The notes: generated by a model from the sequence alone, not told the origin. Positions 1-5,257 are shown, numbered from the stretch's first letter. The stretch is DNA of 7,048 nucleotides from an uncultured Dorea sp. (GCA_948602995.1 CAPEBR010000068.1:1-7048); one strand, 5' to 3'. Numbers and translations: made by a program.

Positions 1-33
1 AAATATTGATTTTTCAAGGTGCGAATCCCATTT

Positions 34-62
34 TTGACGTGGGAAGTTTGAGTTAGTAATAT
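34..62 (+). promoter_or_regulatory. candidate promoter with overlapping short inverted repeat, upstream of XRE gene
   Basis: A TTGACG box (34-39) is followed after 17 bases by TAATAT (57-62); a TATAAA at 60-65 is an alternative. The -35 box lies in the spacer of a 5-bp inverted repeat, TCCCA (26-30) and TGGGA (40-44), which could be an operator for the autoregulating repressor downstream. The predicted transcript would start only a few bases before the ribosome binding site, so the real promoter may lie elsewhere. This is pattern matching only. Confidence 0.25.
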
Positions 63-81
63 AAATTATGGAGTGATACAA

Positions 82-408
82 GTGAAAAAAGTTTATTACA
101 ATGCAGGAATTAGAATAAGAGACTTAAGAGAGAAAAAACATTTTACAAGAGAACAATTAGCTGAAAAAGCAGAAATTTCTTCTAAATTTTTGTATGAGAT
201 AGAAGTTGGAAATAGAGGTTTTTCAGCAGATACATTATATAAACTAGCAGAGGCATTAAATACTGATATGGATTATATTTTGCAAGGAGAAAATAGAAAT
301 AATATGAATAATGAGGTAATGAATATTATTGGACGATTTGAAAAAAGCCAAGTTGAAAGTTTGATAGAGATGATGGAATTGATTTATCGGATGTTGGAAA
401 CACGATAA
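82..408 (+). CDS. XRE-family helix-turn-helix transcriptional regulator
   Basis: A small DNA-binding protein of the Cro/C1 (HTH_3) class, 108 residues from the start chosen here. The HTH domain spans about residues 10-66: RIRDLREKKHFTREQLAEKA is the first two helices, SSKFLYEIEVGNRGFS the recognition helix and following turn, and TLYKLAEALNTDMDYIL the closing helices typical of the family. The last 30 residues form a charged helix that could mediate dimerisation. Start choice: GTG 73 is possible, but GGAG at 70-73 overlaps it, while GTG 82 lies 8 bases behind that Shine-Dalgarno, so 82 is preferred. The gene is visibly more AT-rich than the exporter and nuclease genes to its right, and no partner gene is adjacent, which fits an acquired or remnant mobile-element regulator. 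Its targets cannot be read from the sequence; autorepression is a common role in the family. Confidence 0.9.
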   Translation: MKKVYYNAGIRIRDLREKKHFTREQLAEKAEISSKFLYEIEVGNRGFSADTLYKLAEALNTDMDYILQGENRNNMNNEVMNIIGRFEKSQVESLIEMMELIYRMLETR

Positions 409-604
409 AATAATAATTGACTTTTTGAATCTATGTGTAGAGTGAATAGAGAATAGTCTTCAATGCAAAATAATTGTTGCATTGTTGTACGTCCATAATA
501 CATTATAAAGGGATGCTTTATCTTTTATTGATGATATTCACTGCCAAGGGATGATCACAGGTTACGTATTCCGTAGATTTAGATACGCAGTTAGGGCTTT
601 TTAA
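409..604. other. AT-rich intergenic stretch, no supported gene
   Basis: No credible ORF. It contains a perfect 8-bp inverted repeat, CAATGCAA (461-468) and TTGCATTG (477-484), with an 8-base loop and no T-run behind it. It also contains a weaker ATAAAG/CTTTAT hairpin (505-521) followed by CTTTTA, a possible poor terminator for the XRE gene. A 26-codon open stretch on the minus strand ending at 518 could be the tail of a degraded gene but has no start or recognised motif. Confidence 0.4.
505..526 (+). terminator. weak terminator-like hairpin after XRE gene
   Basis: ATAAAG (505-510) pairs with CTTTAT (516-521) around a 5-base loop, followed by CTTTT. The stem is short and AT-rich, so termination would be inefficient at best. 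Confidence 0.2.
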
Positions 605-648
605 CTTCAATTAGTCTTTTGAGAATATTCCCAAAAGACTAATTGAAG
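605..648. repeat. 44-bp near-perfect palindrome formed by two head-to-head IS ends
   Basis: Arms 605-625 and 628-648 are complementary at every position except 622/631 (A facing C), with GAATATTC at the centre. Positions 605-622 are the left terminal repeat of the mini-element. Positions 632-648 are a further 17-bp copy in the orientation of the right terminal repeat. The structure could fold into a cruciform or, in RNA, a strong hairpin. Confidence 0.85.
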
Positions 649-889
649 ATCCGTAAGACTGGTCTTGCACTTGAGCTTGGCAGCAACGGCAAGGCATAAT
701 AGGATACCAAAAGGGATATGGCTGTTGTCTCTGCGTTTGTCCGGCAGTGCGCGTGAGAGAAGTTCTGTCAGCCCCCGTCTTTTCATTGTAAGGAGAATAT
801 CATCAATCAAGTTAGGAAATGACATGTCTGCTGCATCTATTTTTCCGCTACGTATCGCTTCGTAAACCTTTTCTTTATCTTTTCAGCAT
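649..889 (-). pseudogene. transposase N-terminal fragment, truncated and frameshifted
   Basis: Read on the minus strand, the frame encodes DKEKVYEAIRSGKIDAADMS, then FPNLIDDILLTMKRRG, then PDKRRDNSHIPFGILLCLAV and AAKLKCKTSLTD. This resembles the N-terminal region of DDE-type IS transposases seen in Clostridia; that match is from memory and unproven. The likely original start is ATG at 887-889 (M-L-K), but a run of four A's at 880-883 puts it out of frame with the rest, so one extra base probably broke the gene. Coding similarity stops near 649, where the terminal-repeat palindrome begins, so the DDE catalytic domain is entirely missing. A GGAGGTGG ribosome binding site (904-911) lies 14 bases before the ATG. 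The in-frame ATG at 823-825 is internal and unlikely to be a real start. Confidence 0.6.
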
Positions 890-942
890 ATCTGAATTAT
901 AAGCCACCTCCGCTCTTGATATATAAATGGAATCTCCCATTT

Positions 943-972
943 ATTGTAGCAGATTTCAGAGGGTTTGGTCAA
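943..972 (-). promoter_or_regulatory. promoter at the end of the mini-element, firing into the transposase fragment
   Basis: On the minus strand TTGACC (967-972) and TACAAT (943-948) are separated by 18 bases, 5/6 matches for both boxes. The -35 box partly overlaps the terminal inverted repeat, a common IS arrangement in which a bound transposase can repress its own promoter. Confidence 0.5.
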
Positions 973-986
973 AAGACTAATTGAAG
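969..986. repeat. right terminal inverted repeat of the mini-element
   Basis: TCAAAAGACTAATTGAAG is the exact reverse complement of 605-622. The 17-base core also recurs in the same orientation at 632-648. Confidence 0.8.
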
Positions 987-1005
987 CTGATTTTAAGTGT
1001 AGACC

Positions 1006-1034
1006 TTGTAAATTTTCTCGTGGCAGTATATAAT
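1006..1034 (+). promoter_or_regulatory. sigma-70-type promoter for the 1127 gene and exporter operon
   Basis: TTGTAA (1006-1011, 4/6) and a perfect TATAAT (1029-1034) are separated by exactly 17 bases. Transcription would begin near 1041, leaving a leader of about 85 bases before the gene at 1127. The leader contains a 5-codon mini-ORF (ATG 1055, stop 1070-1072) behind an AGGTG, which may be chance. The promoter lies just outside the mini-element. Confidence 0.5.
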
Positions 1035-1126
1035 AAATGAAAAATAGGTGAAACATGAAAATATTTAGATAACTGCTGTTTCGACCGCCTATATGACGAC
1101 TAGACGCGAATACGTATCTCATTAGA

Positions 1127-1348
1127 ATGGTTAGTAATATTGAAATTATGAACAGAGGGATTCATTGCCTGTTGGAGAAACTGGGAGTAGTAGAGACAGG
1201 GCGGTTTATTACTGTGATTAATAGAGAACGGTTTGATTATACGAAGTGGCAGTGGGAACGGTTTGACAATATGAGTTTTGATGAATTTAACAGTGTGGCG
1301 GCTGTATATTCTAAAGAAAATCCGTTTTGTAAAAAGAGGGACAGTTAA
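1127..1348 (+). CDS. small conserved-type hypothetical protein (73 aa)
   Basis: Encodes 73 residues with no signal peptide or membrane segment. The core IHCLLEKLGVVETGRFITVI followed by NRERFDYTKWQWERFDNMSF resembles a group of 70-80 residue bacterial proteins of unknown function that share an LGVVE..RFI...RE.FDYT.WQ pattern; this is recalled, not searched. The length fits that group, so the gene is probably intact. No Shine-Dalgarno precedes ATG 1127, nor the alternative in-frame ATG at 1148, and an in-frame stop at 1093-1095 limits upstream extension, so the start is uncertain. It ends 26 bases before the exporter ATPase and is probably cotranscribed with it. No function is assigned. Confidence 0.65.
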   Translation: MVSNIEIMNRGIHCLLEKLGVVETGRFITVINRERFDYTKWQWERFDNMSFDEFNSVAAVYSKENPFCKKRDS

Positions 1349-1374
1349 AGGTTTATTCAACGAGAGGGATCACC

Positions 1375-2169
1375 ATGATATCTGTAAATCACTTATGCAA
1401 AACATATAAGGTCAGGCAGCAGATCAATTCAAAGAATATTTTGAAAAGTTTATTTAAAAGTGAATATCGCTATGTCAAAGCTGTGCAGGATATTAGTTTT
1501 GAGATAGAGCAGGGAGAGATGGCAGGCCTGATCGGGCTAAATGGGGCAGGCAAGACTACCACATTAAAAATGATGGCAGGATTAATCCATCCATCAGAGG
1601 GGACGGTTACAGTAAATGGATTCACACCGCATGAGCTTAAAAAAGAGTTCCTGAAGAAGATCGGCCTGGTAATGGGAAATAAGAGCCAGCTCTGGTGGGA
1701 CATCTCTGCTTATGATTCTTTCGAACTGGAGGGGCAGATCTACGGGCTGACGTTAAAGCAGATAGAAGAGAGAGTTGCTGATCTATCTGATTTGTTAGAT
1801 GTAAAGGAACTGCTGAGAGTCCCGGTGAGGAAGTTATCACTGGGAGAGAGGATGAAGATGGAGCTGATCCTGGTTCTTTTGCATGAACCGTCGGTCTTAT
1901 TCCTGGATGAGCCGACGATCGGACTGGACATTATTTCGCAGAAGAAGCTGCGGGATTTTGTGAAAAGATATAATTATGAGAAGAAATCTACAACAATCAT
2001 AACCAGTCATAATATGAAAGATGTTGAGGAACTGTGTAAGAGGATTATAGTGATTGACCATGGTACAGTGATCTATGACGGGCTGATTGAAGACCTGAAA
2101 AAATACAGTAAGGAAAGTGATTTTGAAGAGATTGTTGCAAAATTGCTTCAAGGTACACAGGGCCAATGA
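1375..2169 (+). CDS. ABC-2 type exporter, ATP-binding subunit
   Basis: The 264-residue cytoplasmic ATPase hydrolyses ATP to drive the two permeases encoded next. All nucleotide-binding motifs are present: Walker A GLNGAGKT (54-61), Q-loop glutamine near 105, signature LSLGE (154-158), Walker B VLFLDEP with D178 and E179, D-loop GLD (183-185), and switch histidine H212 in TSHN. Residues 14-35 form an extra segment before the first core strand, typical of the COG4586 class of uncharacterised exporters rather than of DrrA-like ATPases. AGAGGG at 1363-1368 lies 6 bases before the ATG. The stop overlaps the next start (ATGA), so translation is probably coupled. Substrate unknown; relatives are annotated only as uncharacterised transport systems. 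Confidence 0.95.
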   Translation: MISVNHLCKTYKVRQQINSKNILKSLFKSEYRYVKAVQDISFEIEQGEMAGLIGLNGAGKTTTLKMMAGLIHPSEGTVTVNGFTPHELKKEFLKKIGLVMGNKSQLWWDISAYDSFELEGQIYGLTLKQIEERVADLSDLLDVKELLRVPVRKLSLGERMKMELILVLLHEPSVLFLDEPTIGLDIISQKKLRDFVKRYNYEKKSTTIITSHNMKDVEELCKRIIVIDHGTVIYDGLIEDLKKYSKESDFEEIVAKLLQGTQGQ

Positions 2170-2960
2170 GAATACAAAAAGCAGCATTCAAATTAAAGCT
2201 CAGCGAATTTACTGTCTATAGAAGTAACGTTTTTCTGAATTTTTTCTTCGGCTGTGTGCCATTACTGGTACAAATTTTTTTGTGGAAAGCGATCTATGGA
2301 AACGGTTTAGAAAGAATCGGCGGATATTCGTATAAACAGATGATCACGTATTATGTCCTGACATTTCTGTGCTCAGAGATATTGGACGCCAGGGATAATA
2401 CGGTTAAAATGTCCGAAATGATACAGGACGGACAGATTCATAATTATTTGCTAAAGCCTATAGGGTTTCTTTCTCTGAATTATAAATTATATCAGGCTGA
2501 GAAAGTGATTTATTTATTAAATGTAGGCATCCCCTTTTTGGCTTTTTGTCTGGCCATCCATAAGTTTATTTACTGGAAAGCATATAATCTGCTGTTTTTT
2601 GTGATTTCCTTCTGTCTTGCATTTGTGCTGAAATATATGATTGGGTGTATTTTGGGCCTGATTACTACATGGGTTGAAGAAATAACCGGACTATTGGATC
2701 TTCTGAATAATGTAGAAAAGTTTTTATCGGGGTCATTGATTCCGCTGACATTATTACCCTCCGGGCTGAATATGGCTCTTTCATTTTTCCCATTCAAGTA
2801 TACTTTATTTGTGCCAGTTGATATCTATATGGGGAATATGAAAAGCCAGGATATGGGGATATCAATAGGAATTCAGGCTGTATGGTGCATTGTTTTGGGA
2901 CTTGTTTTGATCATACTGAAGAATGAAGCATTTAAAAAATATTCGGGCTATGGTTCATAG
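2166..2960 (+). CDS. ABC-2 family permease (ABC2_membrane_6/DUF990 type), first subunit
   Basis: A 264-residue integral membrane protein with about six predicted helices: roughly 22-43, 56-72, 115-133, 141-168, 187-208 and 231-252. The motif MIQDGQIHNYLLKPIGF (85-101), after the second helix, matches the cytoplasmic 'I..G.I...LLKP' segment of COG4587/DUF990 permeases. It should form a heterodimeric pore with the next gene product, powered by the upstream ATPase. Start ATG 2166 overlaps the ATPase stop by 4 bases; only a close AGGG (2159-2162) serves as ribosome binding site, which supports coupled translation. No defect is seen. Confidence 0.92.
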   Translation: MRIQKAAFKLKLSEFTVYRSNVFLNFFFGCVPLLVQIFLWKAIYGNGLERIGGYSYKQMITYYVLTFLCSEILDARDNTVKMSEMIQDGQIHNYLLKPIGFLSLNYKLYQAEKVIYLLNVGIPFLAFCLAIHKFIYWKAYNLLFFVISFCLAFVLKYMIGCILGLITTWVEEITGLLDLLNNVEKFLSGSLIPLTLLPSGLNMALSFFPFKYTLFVPVDIYMGNMKSQDMGISIGIQAVWCIVLGLVLIILKNEAFKKYSGYGS

Positions 2961-2970
2961 GGGTAGATCA

Positions 2971-3768
2971 GTGAGATACTTAAAGTTATACTTAAATTTT
3001 GTGAAAAACTGTTTCAGAAGAGAGACAATTTACCGGTTTAATTTTTTTGTGAATATGTTTACTGTTGTTATGGGCTATGCATCTCATATTTTGTTCTATT
3101 ATTTTGTATATGACACAGGGATAGAGCAGATATCCGGGTGGGACAGGTACCAGATCTATTGTCTGCTGGCAACGGTATGGATTGTAGATTCCATTTTTGG
3201 AGGCGTTTTCTTTTTTAACTTAATAAAAATTCCTTCAAAAGTGAAAAACTATGAATTAGACGGGCTGTTAACAAAGCCTGTGAACTCTGTTTTTATGCTT
3301 TCCTTAAGGCAATTTAACTTTGGCTTATTTTCCGGAACTTTTTTTGGAGCTGCATTTTTGATTTATTCCTTGTGGCGCGGGAACATCCGGGTCAGTGCAT
3401 TTGGTATACTGTGTTATCTTATATTAGTGATGTGTGCAGTAATTCTTTTATTCAGCATCTTGTTTATTATGGTAACATTTTCTTTGAGGTTTGTAAGAAT
3501 CCAGGGATTAATAGGGATGTACTGGACATTTATGGATATTGGGAAGAATCCCCATTCAATCTATCCGATGGCGTTGAAATACGGTTTGGTTTTCATAATT
3601 CCGGCAATTGTGGTTTATAATTTTCCGGTACAGGTGCTGGTTGGGAATCACTATCTGCGTTATTTAAATTCAGTCAGTACTCTGATTCTGGCAATTGCAA
3701 TTACATCGGTGTTCTTGACAGGTTCAGTTTTCTATTTTAGAAAGTCATTAAGATATTACTATGATTAG
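2971..3768 (+). CDS. ABC-2 family permease (ABC2_membrane_6/DUF990 type), second subunit
   Basis: The 265-residue partner permease of the COG3694 type. Predicted helices lie near 25-47, 61-83, 112-134, 143-171, 204-223 and 234-256. The cytoplasmic motif YELDGLLTKPVNSVF (94-108) parallels the LLKP motif of the first permease, and NPHSIYPMALKYGLVFIIP (193-211) is the family's conserved C-terminal segment. Start choice: ATG 2923 and ATG 2950 are in frame but lie inside the previous gene. GTG 2971 is 7 bases behind AGGGG (2959-2963), which overlaps the previous stop codon, and gives the usual N-terminus RYLKLYLNFVK. It is the last gene of the operon. Confidence 0.92.
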   Translation: MRYLKLYLNFVKNCFRRETIYRFNFFVNMFTVVMGYASHILFYYFVYDTGIEQISGWDRYQIYCLLATVWIVDSIFGGVFFFNLIKIPSKVKNYELDGLLTKPVNSVFMLSLRQFNFGLFSGTFFGAAFLIYSLWRGNIRVSAFGILCYLILVMCAVILLFSILFIMVTFSLRFVRIQGLIGMYWTFMDIGKNPHSIYPMALKYGLVFIIPAIVVYNFPVQVLVGNHYLRYLNSVSTLILAIAITSVFLTGSVFYFRKSLRYYYD

Positions 3769-3861
3769 AGATGGTTACTGTTCACTCTGTGGCTATATTT
3801 TAGTAAAAATTGTGCATATTCACAAAGTTCTGCCGTCTGCAAAGTACAAACAGTTCATTCT

Positions 3862-3917
3862 ATGAAGATGCGTCGTGGTGTCATAAGGAAATGATAAGAA
3901 AATAATCTTCATTTTTT
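3862..3917 (+). terminator. possible terminator of exporter operon
   Basis: ATGAAGAT (3862-3869) pairs perfectly with ATCTTCAT (3905-3912), followed by further T's to 3917. The 35-base loop is long but contains a small TCAT/ATGA hairpin. The only T-run after the operon lies here, though the long loop makes the terminator weak. Confidence 0.3.
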
Positions 3918-3927
3918 AAGGAAAAAT

Positions 3928-4074
3928 ATGTTGTGCCACAAGGGCGGATGTGATAAAGTAAATCTACACAATTTCATCAGAGAATTAATCAAAGAGTTAT
4001 CAATCTATTGTTCTAGAAATTTGGACAGTCGGAGTAATCATTCGGGAGATTCTCCCCAATATATCCGTTTTTAA
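3928..4074 (+). CDS. possible small protein (48 aa), unrecognised
   Basis: ATG 3928 follows AAGGA (3918-3922) by 5 bases and opens a 48-codon frame. The product begins MLCHKGGCDKVNLHNFIREL, continues with a helix-prone stretch (IKELSIYCSRNLD), and has a polar tail. Two cysteines near the N-terminus (C3, C8) are the only notable residues; no family is recognised. The frame ends 7 bases before the strong hairpin at 4082, an arrangement expected of a short transcription unit. Codon pattern gives little support and the ORF may be chance. Confidence 0.25.
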   Translation: MLCHKGGCDKVNLHNFIRELIKELSIYCSRNLDSRSNHSGDSPQYIRF

Positions 4075-4080
4075 TGATTG
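4035..4080 (+). repeat. compound inverted repeat, first of two consecutive hairpins
   Basis: Outer arms AATCATT (4036-4042) and AATGATT (4073-4079) enclose an inner GGGAG/CTCCC hairpin (4044-4056) with a 3-base loop and a TTTTT run at 4068-4072. It could be part of a structured leader or small RNA together with the following hairpin. Confidence 0.35.
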
Positions 4081-4081
4081 G

Positions 4082-4130
4082 GAACTGTTCGGAAATAACC
4101 TGTGAACAAGTTATTTCTGAACAGTTCTTT
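4082..4130 (+). terminator. long hairpin, probable terminator or structured RNA element
   Basis: Arms 4082-4099 (GAACTGTTCGGAAATAAC) and 4110-4127 pair over all 18 positions, with a single G-U wobble at 4091/4118 and a 10-base loop. Only TTT follows on the plus strand and there is no T-run on the minus side, so it is a strong structure but not a textbook intrinsic terminator. Confidence 0.45.
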
Positions 4131-4155
4131 GCAAAAACAGATATTTCCAGATAAT
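4128..4155 (+). promoter_or_regulatory. candidate promoter for the Rpn gene
   Basis: TTTGCA (4128-4133, 4/6) and GATAAT (4150-4155, 5/6) are 16 bases apart. Transcription would start near 4162, giving a leader of about 70 bases that includes the Shine-Dalgarno at 4220. It is placed directly behind the long hairpin, consistent with a new transcription unit. Confidence 0.35.
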
Positions 4156-4230
4156 AGTATTCTGGGAATCCGTAAATCTGCAAGAGACAGTTGTGTGAAC
4201 AGAAAAAAAATTATATAATGGAGGAAACAT

Positions 4231-5208
4231 ATGAATCAGACAACAACAAAATTAAATACGGCAAACCAAAGCTTTTATCATGTGAACAGGGAGCATAAGG
4301 ACGGGGTCTTCTGCCTTGCGTTCCAGGATGCAGAAGACCAGTTGTCGCTCTATAACGCAATGAATGATACGTCATATGAAGATCCGGATGAGCTGATTGT
4401 ATATACGCTTAATGATGCAGTCTATATCGGGATCAAGAATGACATGTCCTTCCTGATGGGAGAGATGCTGAATCTGTATGAGCACCAGAGCACCAAGAAT
4501 CCGAATATGCCCATGAGGGGCCTCTTATATCTGGCAAGGAATTTTGAATCCTATATAGCGCAGAATCACCTGAATATGTACGGCAGAACCCTGCAGAAGT
4601 TCCCACTGCCCCAGTATTATATTTTCTATAATGGGACGGAGGACGAGCCGGACAGACGGGAGATGAAGCTGACGGATGCTTTCCCAGAGATTGAGGGGAA
4701 GACTTCATGCGTAGAGTGTACGGCGACACTGTTGAACATCAATTACGGACACAATGCAGAACTGATGGAAAAGTGCAGGCAGTTAAAAGAATATGCACTT
4801 TTTATTCAGTGTATCCGGGATTACCAGAAGAAGGGGCTGGGGATGGAGGAGGCAGTGGAGAGTGCAATTGATGACTGTATCCGTGATGACATTCTGAGGA
4901 AGCTTTTGGAGAAATGCCGTGGGGAGGTCCGGAATATGGTATTATCGACATTCAACAGGGAAATCTATGAGCGTGATTTAAGAGAAGAAGGAAGAGAAGA
5001 AGGAAGAGAAGAAGGGGAAACCTTGAAACTTATTTCGCTAGTATGTAAAAAATTGAGGAAGGCGAAGAAACCAGAAGTGATTGCGGAAGAGTTAGAAGAA
5101 GATGTTTCAGTTATTAACCGGATATGTGAAGCTGCAAAGGGGTGTGGGGAGGAATATAGTACAAAACGGATTTTCGAGAAGCTGAAGAGGTCAGGAACGA
5201 CAGATTAG
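4231..5208 (+). CDS. Rpn-family recombination-promoting nuclease / putative transposase (PD-(D/E)XK fold), full-length form
   Basis: A 325-residue protein of the Rpn / PDDEXK_2 group, whose members are DNA endonucleases often labelled 'putative transposase'. The nuclease core covers about residues 20-175. KDGVF (23-27) is the family's opening motif. NDMSF with D71, then LYEHQS with E84 and Q86 (83-87), gives the D...E-x-Q active-site pattern, with Q replacing the usual K as in many family members. NPNMPMRGLLY (90-100) and FYNGTEDEP (132-140) are further landmarks, and LLNINYGHN (167-175) ends the core. Residues 180-245 are helical. Three REEG repeats occupy 251-262, and a small helical domain (KKLRKAKKPEVIAEELEEDV) forms the tail. 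GGAGG (4220-4224) lies 6 bases before the ATG. Enterobacterial Rpn proteins are now known as gene-within-gene toxin-antitoxin systems with anti-phage activity; the same role here is inference. Confidence 0.93.
   Translation: MNQTTTKLNTANQSFYHVNREHKDGVFCLAFQDAEDQLSLYNAMNDTSYEDPDELIVYTLNDAVYIGIKNDMSFLMGEMLNLYEHQSTKNPNMPMRGLLYLARNFESYIAQNHLNMYGRTLQKFPLPQYYIFYNGTEDEPDRREMKLTDAFPEIEGKTSCVECTATLLNINYGHNAELMEKCRQLKEYALFIQCIRDYQKKGLGMEEAVESAIDDCIRDDILRKLLEKCRGEVRNMVLSTFNREIYERDLREEGREEGREEGETLKLISLVCKKLRKAKKPEVIAEELEEDVSVINRICEAAKGCGEEYSTKRIFEKLKRSGTTD
4921..4938 (+). promoter_or_regulatory. internal Shine-Dalgarno and ATG inside the Rpn gene
   Basis: GGGGAGGT (4921-4928) contains the full GGAGG core and sits 7 bases before the in-frame ATG at 4936-4938 (Met236 of the long form). 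It is as strong as the gene's own start signal and has ideal spacing. Confidence 0.7.
4936..5208 (+). CDS. predicted RpnS-like short C-terminal protein (90 aa) translated from within the Rpn gene
   Basis: Starting at Met236 of the Rpn frame, this product would comprise MVLSTFNREIYERDL, the three REEG repeats and the C-terminal helical tail, without the nuclease core. In characterised Rpn systems the separately translated C-terminal domain (RpnS) binds and blocks the toxic full-length protein (RpnL). Its dimerising helix carries four-residue repeats that vary in number between strains. Size, position, perfect internal ribosome binding site and tetrapeptide repeats all match that pattern. Whether the product is made, and acts as the antitoxin here, is inferred and not shown by sequence alone. 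Other in-frame starts (ATG 4843, GTG 4855) have less well-placed GA-rich sequences. Confidence 0.6.
   Translation: MVLSTFNREIYERDLREEGREEGREEGETLKLISLVCKKLRKAKKPEVIAEELEEDVSVINRICEAAKGCGEEYSTKRIFEKLKRSGTTD
4981..5016 (+). repeat. three tandem 12-bp repeats encoding REEG
   Basis: AGAGAAGAAGGA occurs at 4981-4992 and 4993-5004, and with one changed final base at 5005-5016. Each unit encodes Arg-Glu-Glu-Gly. The unit is a multiple of three, so copy-number change by slippage keeps the frame and alters only the length of the helix in both the long and the short product. Confidence 0.9.
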
Positions 5209-5257
5209 GCTGGGAAAAAGCTTAGCGTACCATTTATGACATTAGGAGGTGGAGATT

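Larger units (their letters stand above)
605..986 (-). mobile_element. 382-bp internally deleted insertion sequence (mini-element)
   Basis: Both ends carry the same perfect 18-bp inverted repeat: 605-622 reads CTTCAATTAGTCTTTTGA and 969-986 is its exact reverse complement. Between them lie, on the minus strand, a promoter, a Shine-Dalgarno, the first part of a transposase-like gene, and then a second inward copy of the terminal repeat directly abutting the left end. Most of the transposase gene is missing, so the element cannot move by itself, but with intact ends it could be mobilised by a related transposase. I see no convincing target-site duplication at the flanks (TTTTTAA on the left, CTGATTTT on the right). 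The parent IS family is not identified. Confidence 0.7.
3769..4230. other. 462-base intergenic region between exporter operon and Rpn gene
   Basis: No established gene. It holds a loose hairpin with a T-run shortly after the operon, one possible 48-codon ORF, two consecutive hairpins at 4035-4080 and 4082-4127, and a candidate promoter at 4128-4155. GGAGG at 4220-4224 serves the Rpn gene. Confidence 0.6.

Noticed and set aside
16..30. GGTGCGAATCCCA resembling a tRNA T-arm end
   Set aside because: No acceptor, D-arm or anticodon structure is found upstream, and the T-loop consensus TTC is broken.
518..603. Open minus-strand stretch (SPNCVSKSTEYVTCDHPLAV)
   Set aside because: No start codon, no motif, and the opposite strand is equally open, so it cannot be called a gene remnant with confidence.
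1055..1072. Five-codon mini-ORF in the leader before 1127
   Set aside because: Too short to distinguish from chance, and no attenuator structure is visible after it.
1100..1360. Minus-strand ORF of 86 codons antisense to the 1127 gene
   Set aside because: No ribosome binding site and no recognisable protein features; the plus-strand frame has a family-like pattern.
1897..2187. Minus-strand ORF of 96 codons inside the exporter ATPase gene
   Set aside because: It is the antisense shadow of well-supported ABC ATPase motifs.
3761..3865. 34-codon ORF overlapping the last permease stop, containing a C-x-x-C
   Set aside because: No ribosome binding site, no recognisable family, and length within chance expectation.
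4082..4127. GAACTGTTC and GAACAGTTC as LexA-type operators
   Set aside because: The Gram-positive LexA box needs GAAC and GTTC four bases apart; here they are separated by one base. The sequences are the arms of the hairpin.
4191..4219. TTGTGT-17-TATAAT promoter-like pair just before the Rpn gene
   Set aside because: The TATAAT ends directly at the GGAGG ribosome binding site (4220-4224), so a transcript starting downstream of it would lack that site. The -35 box matches at only 3 of 6 positions.
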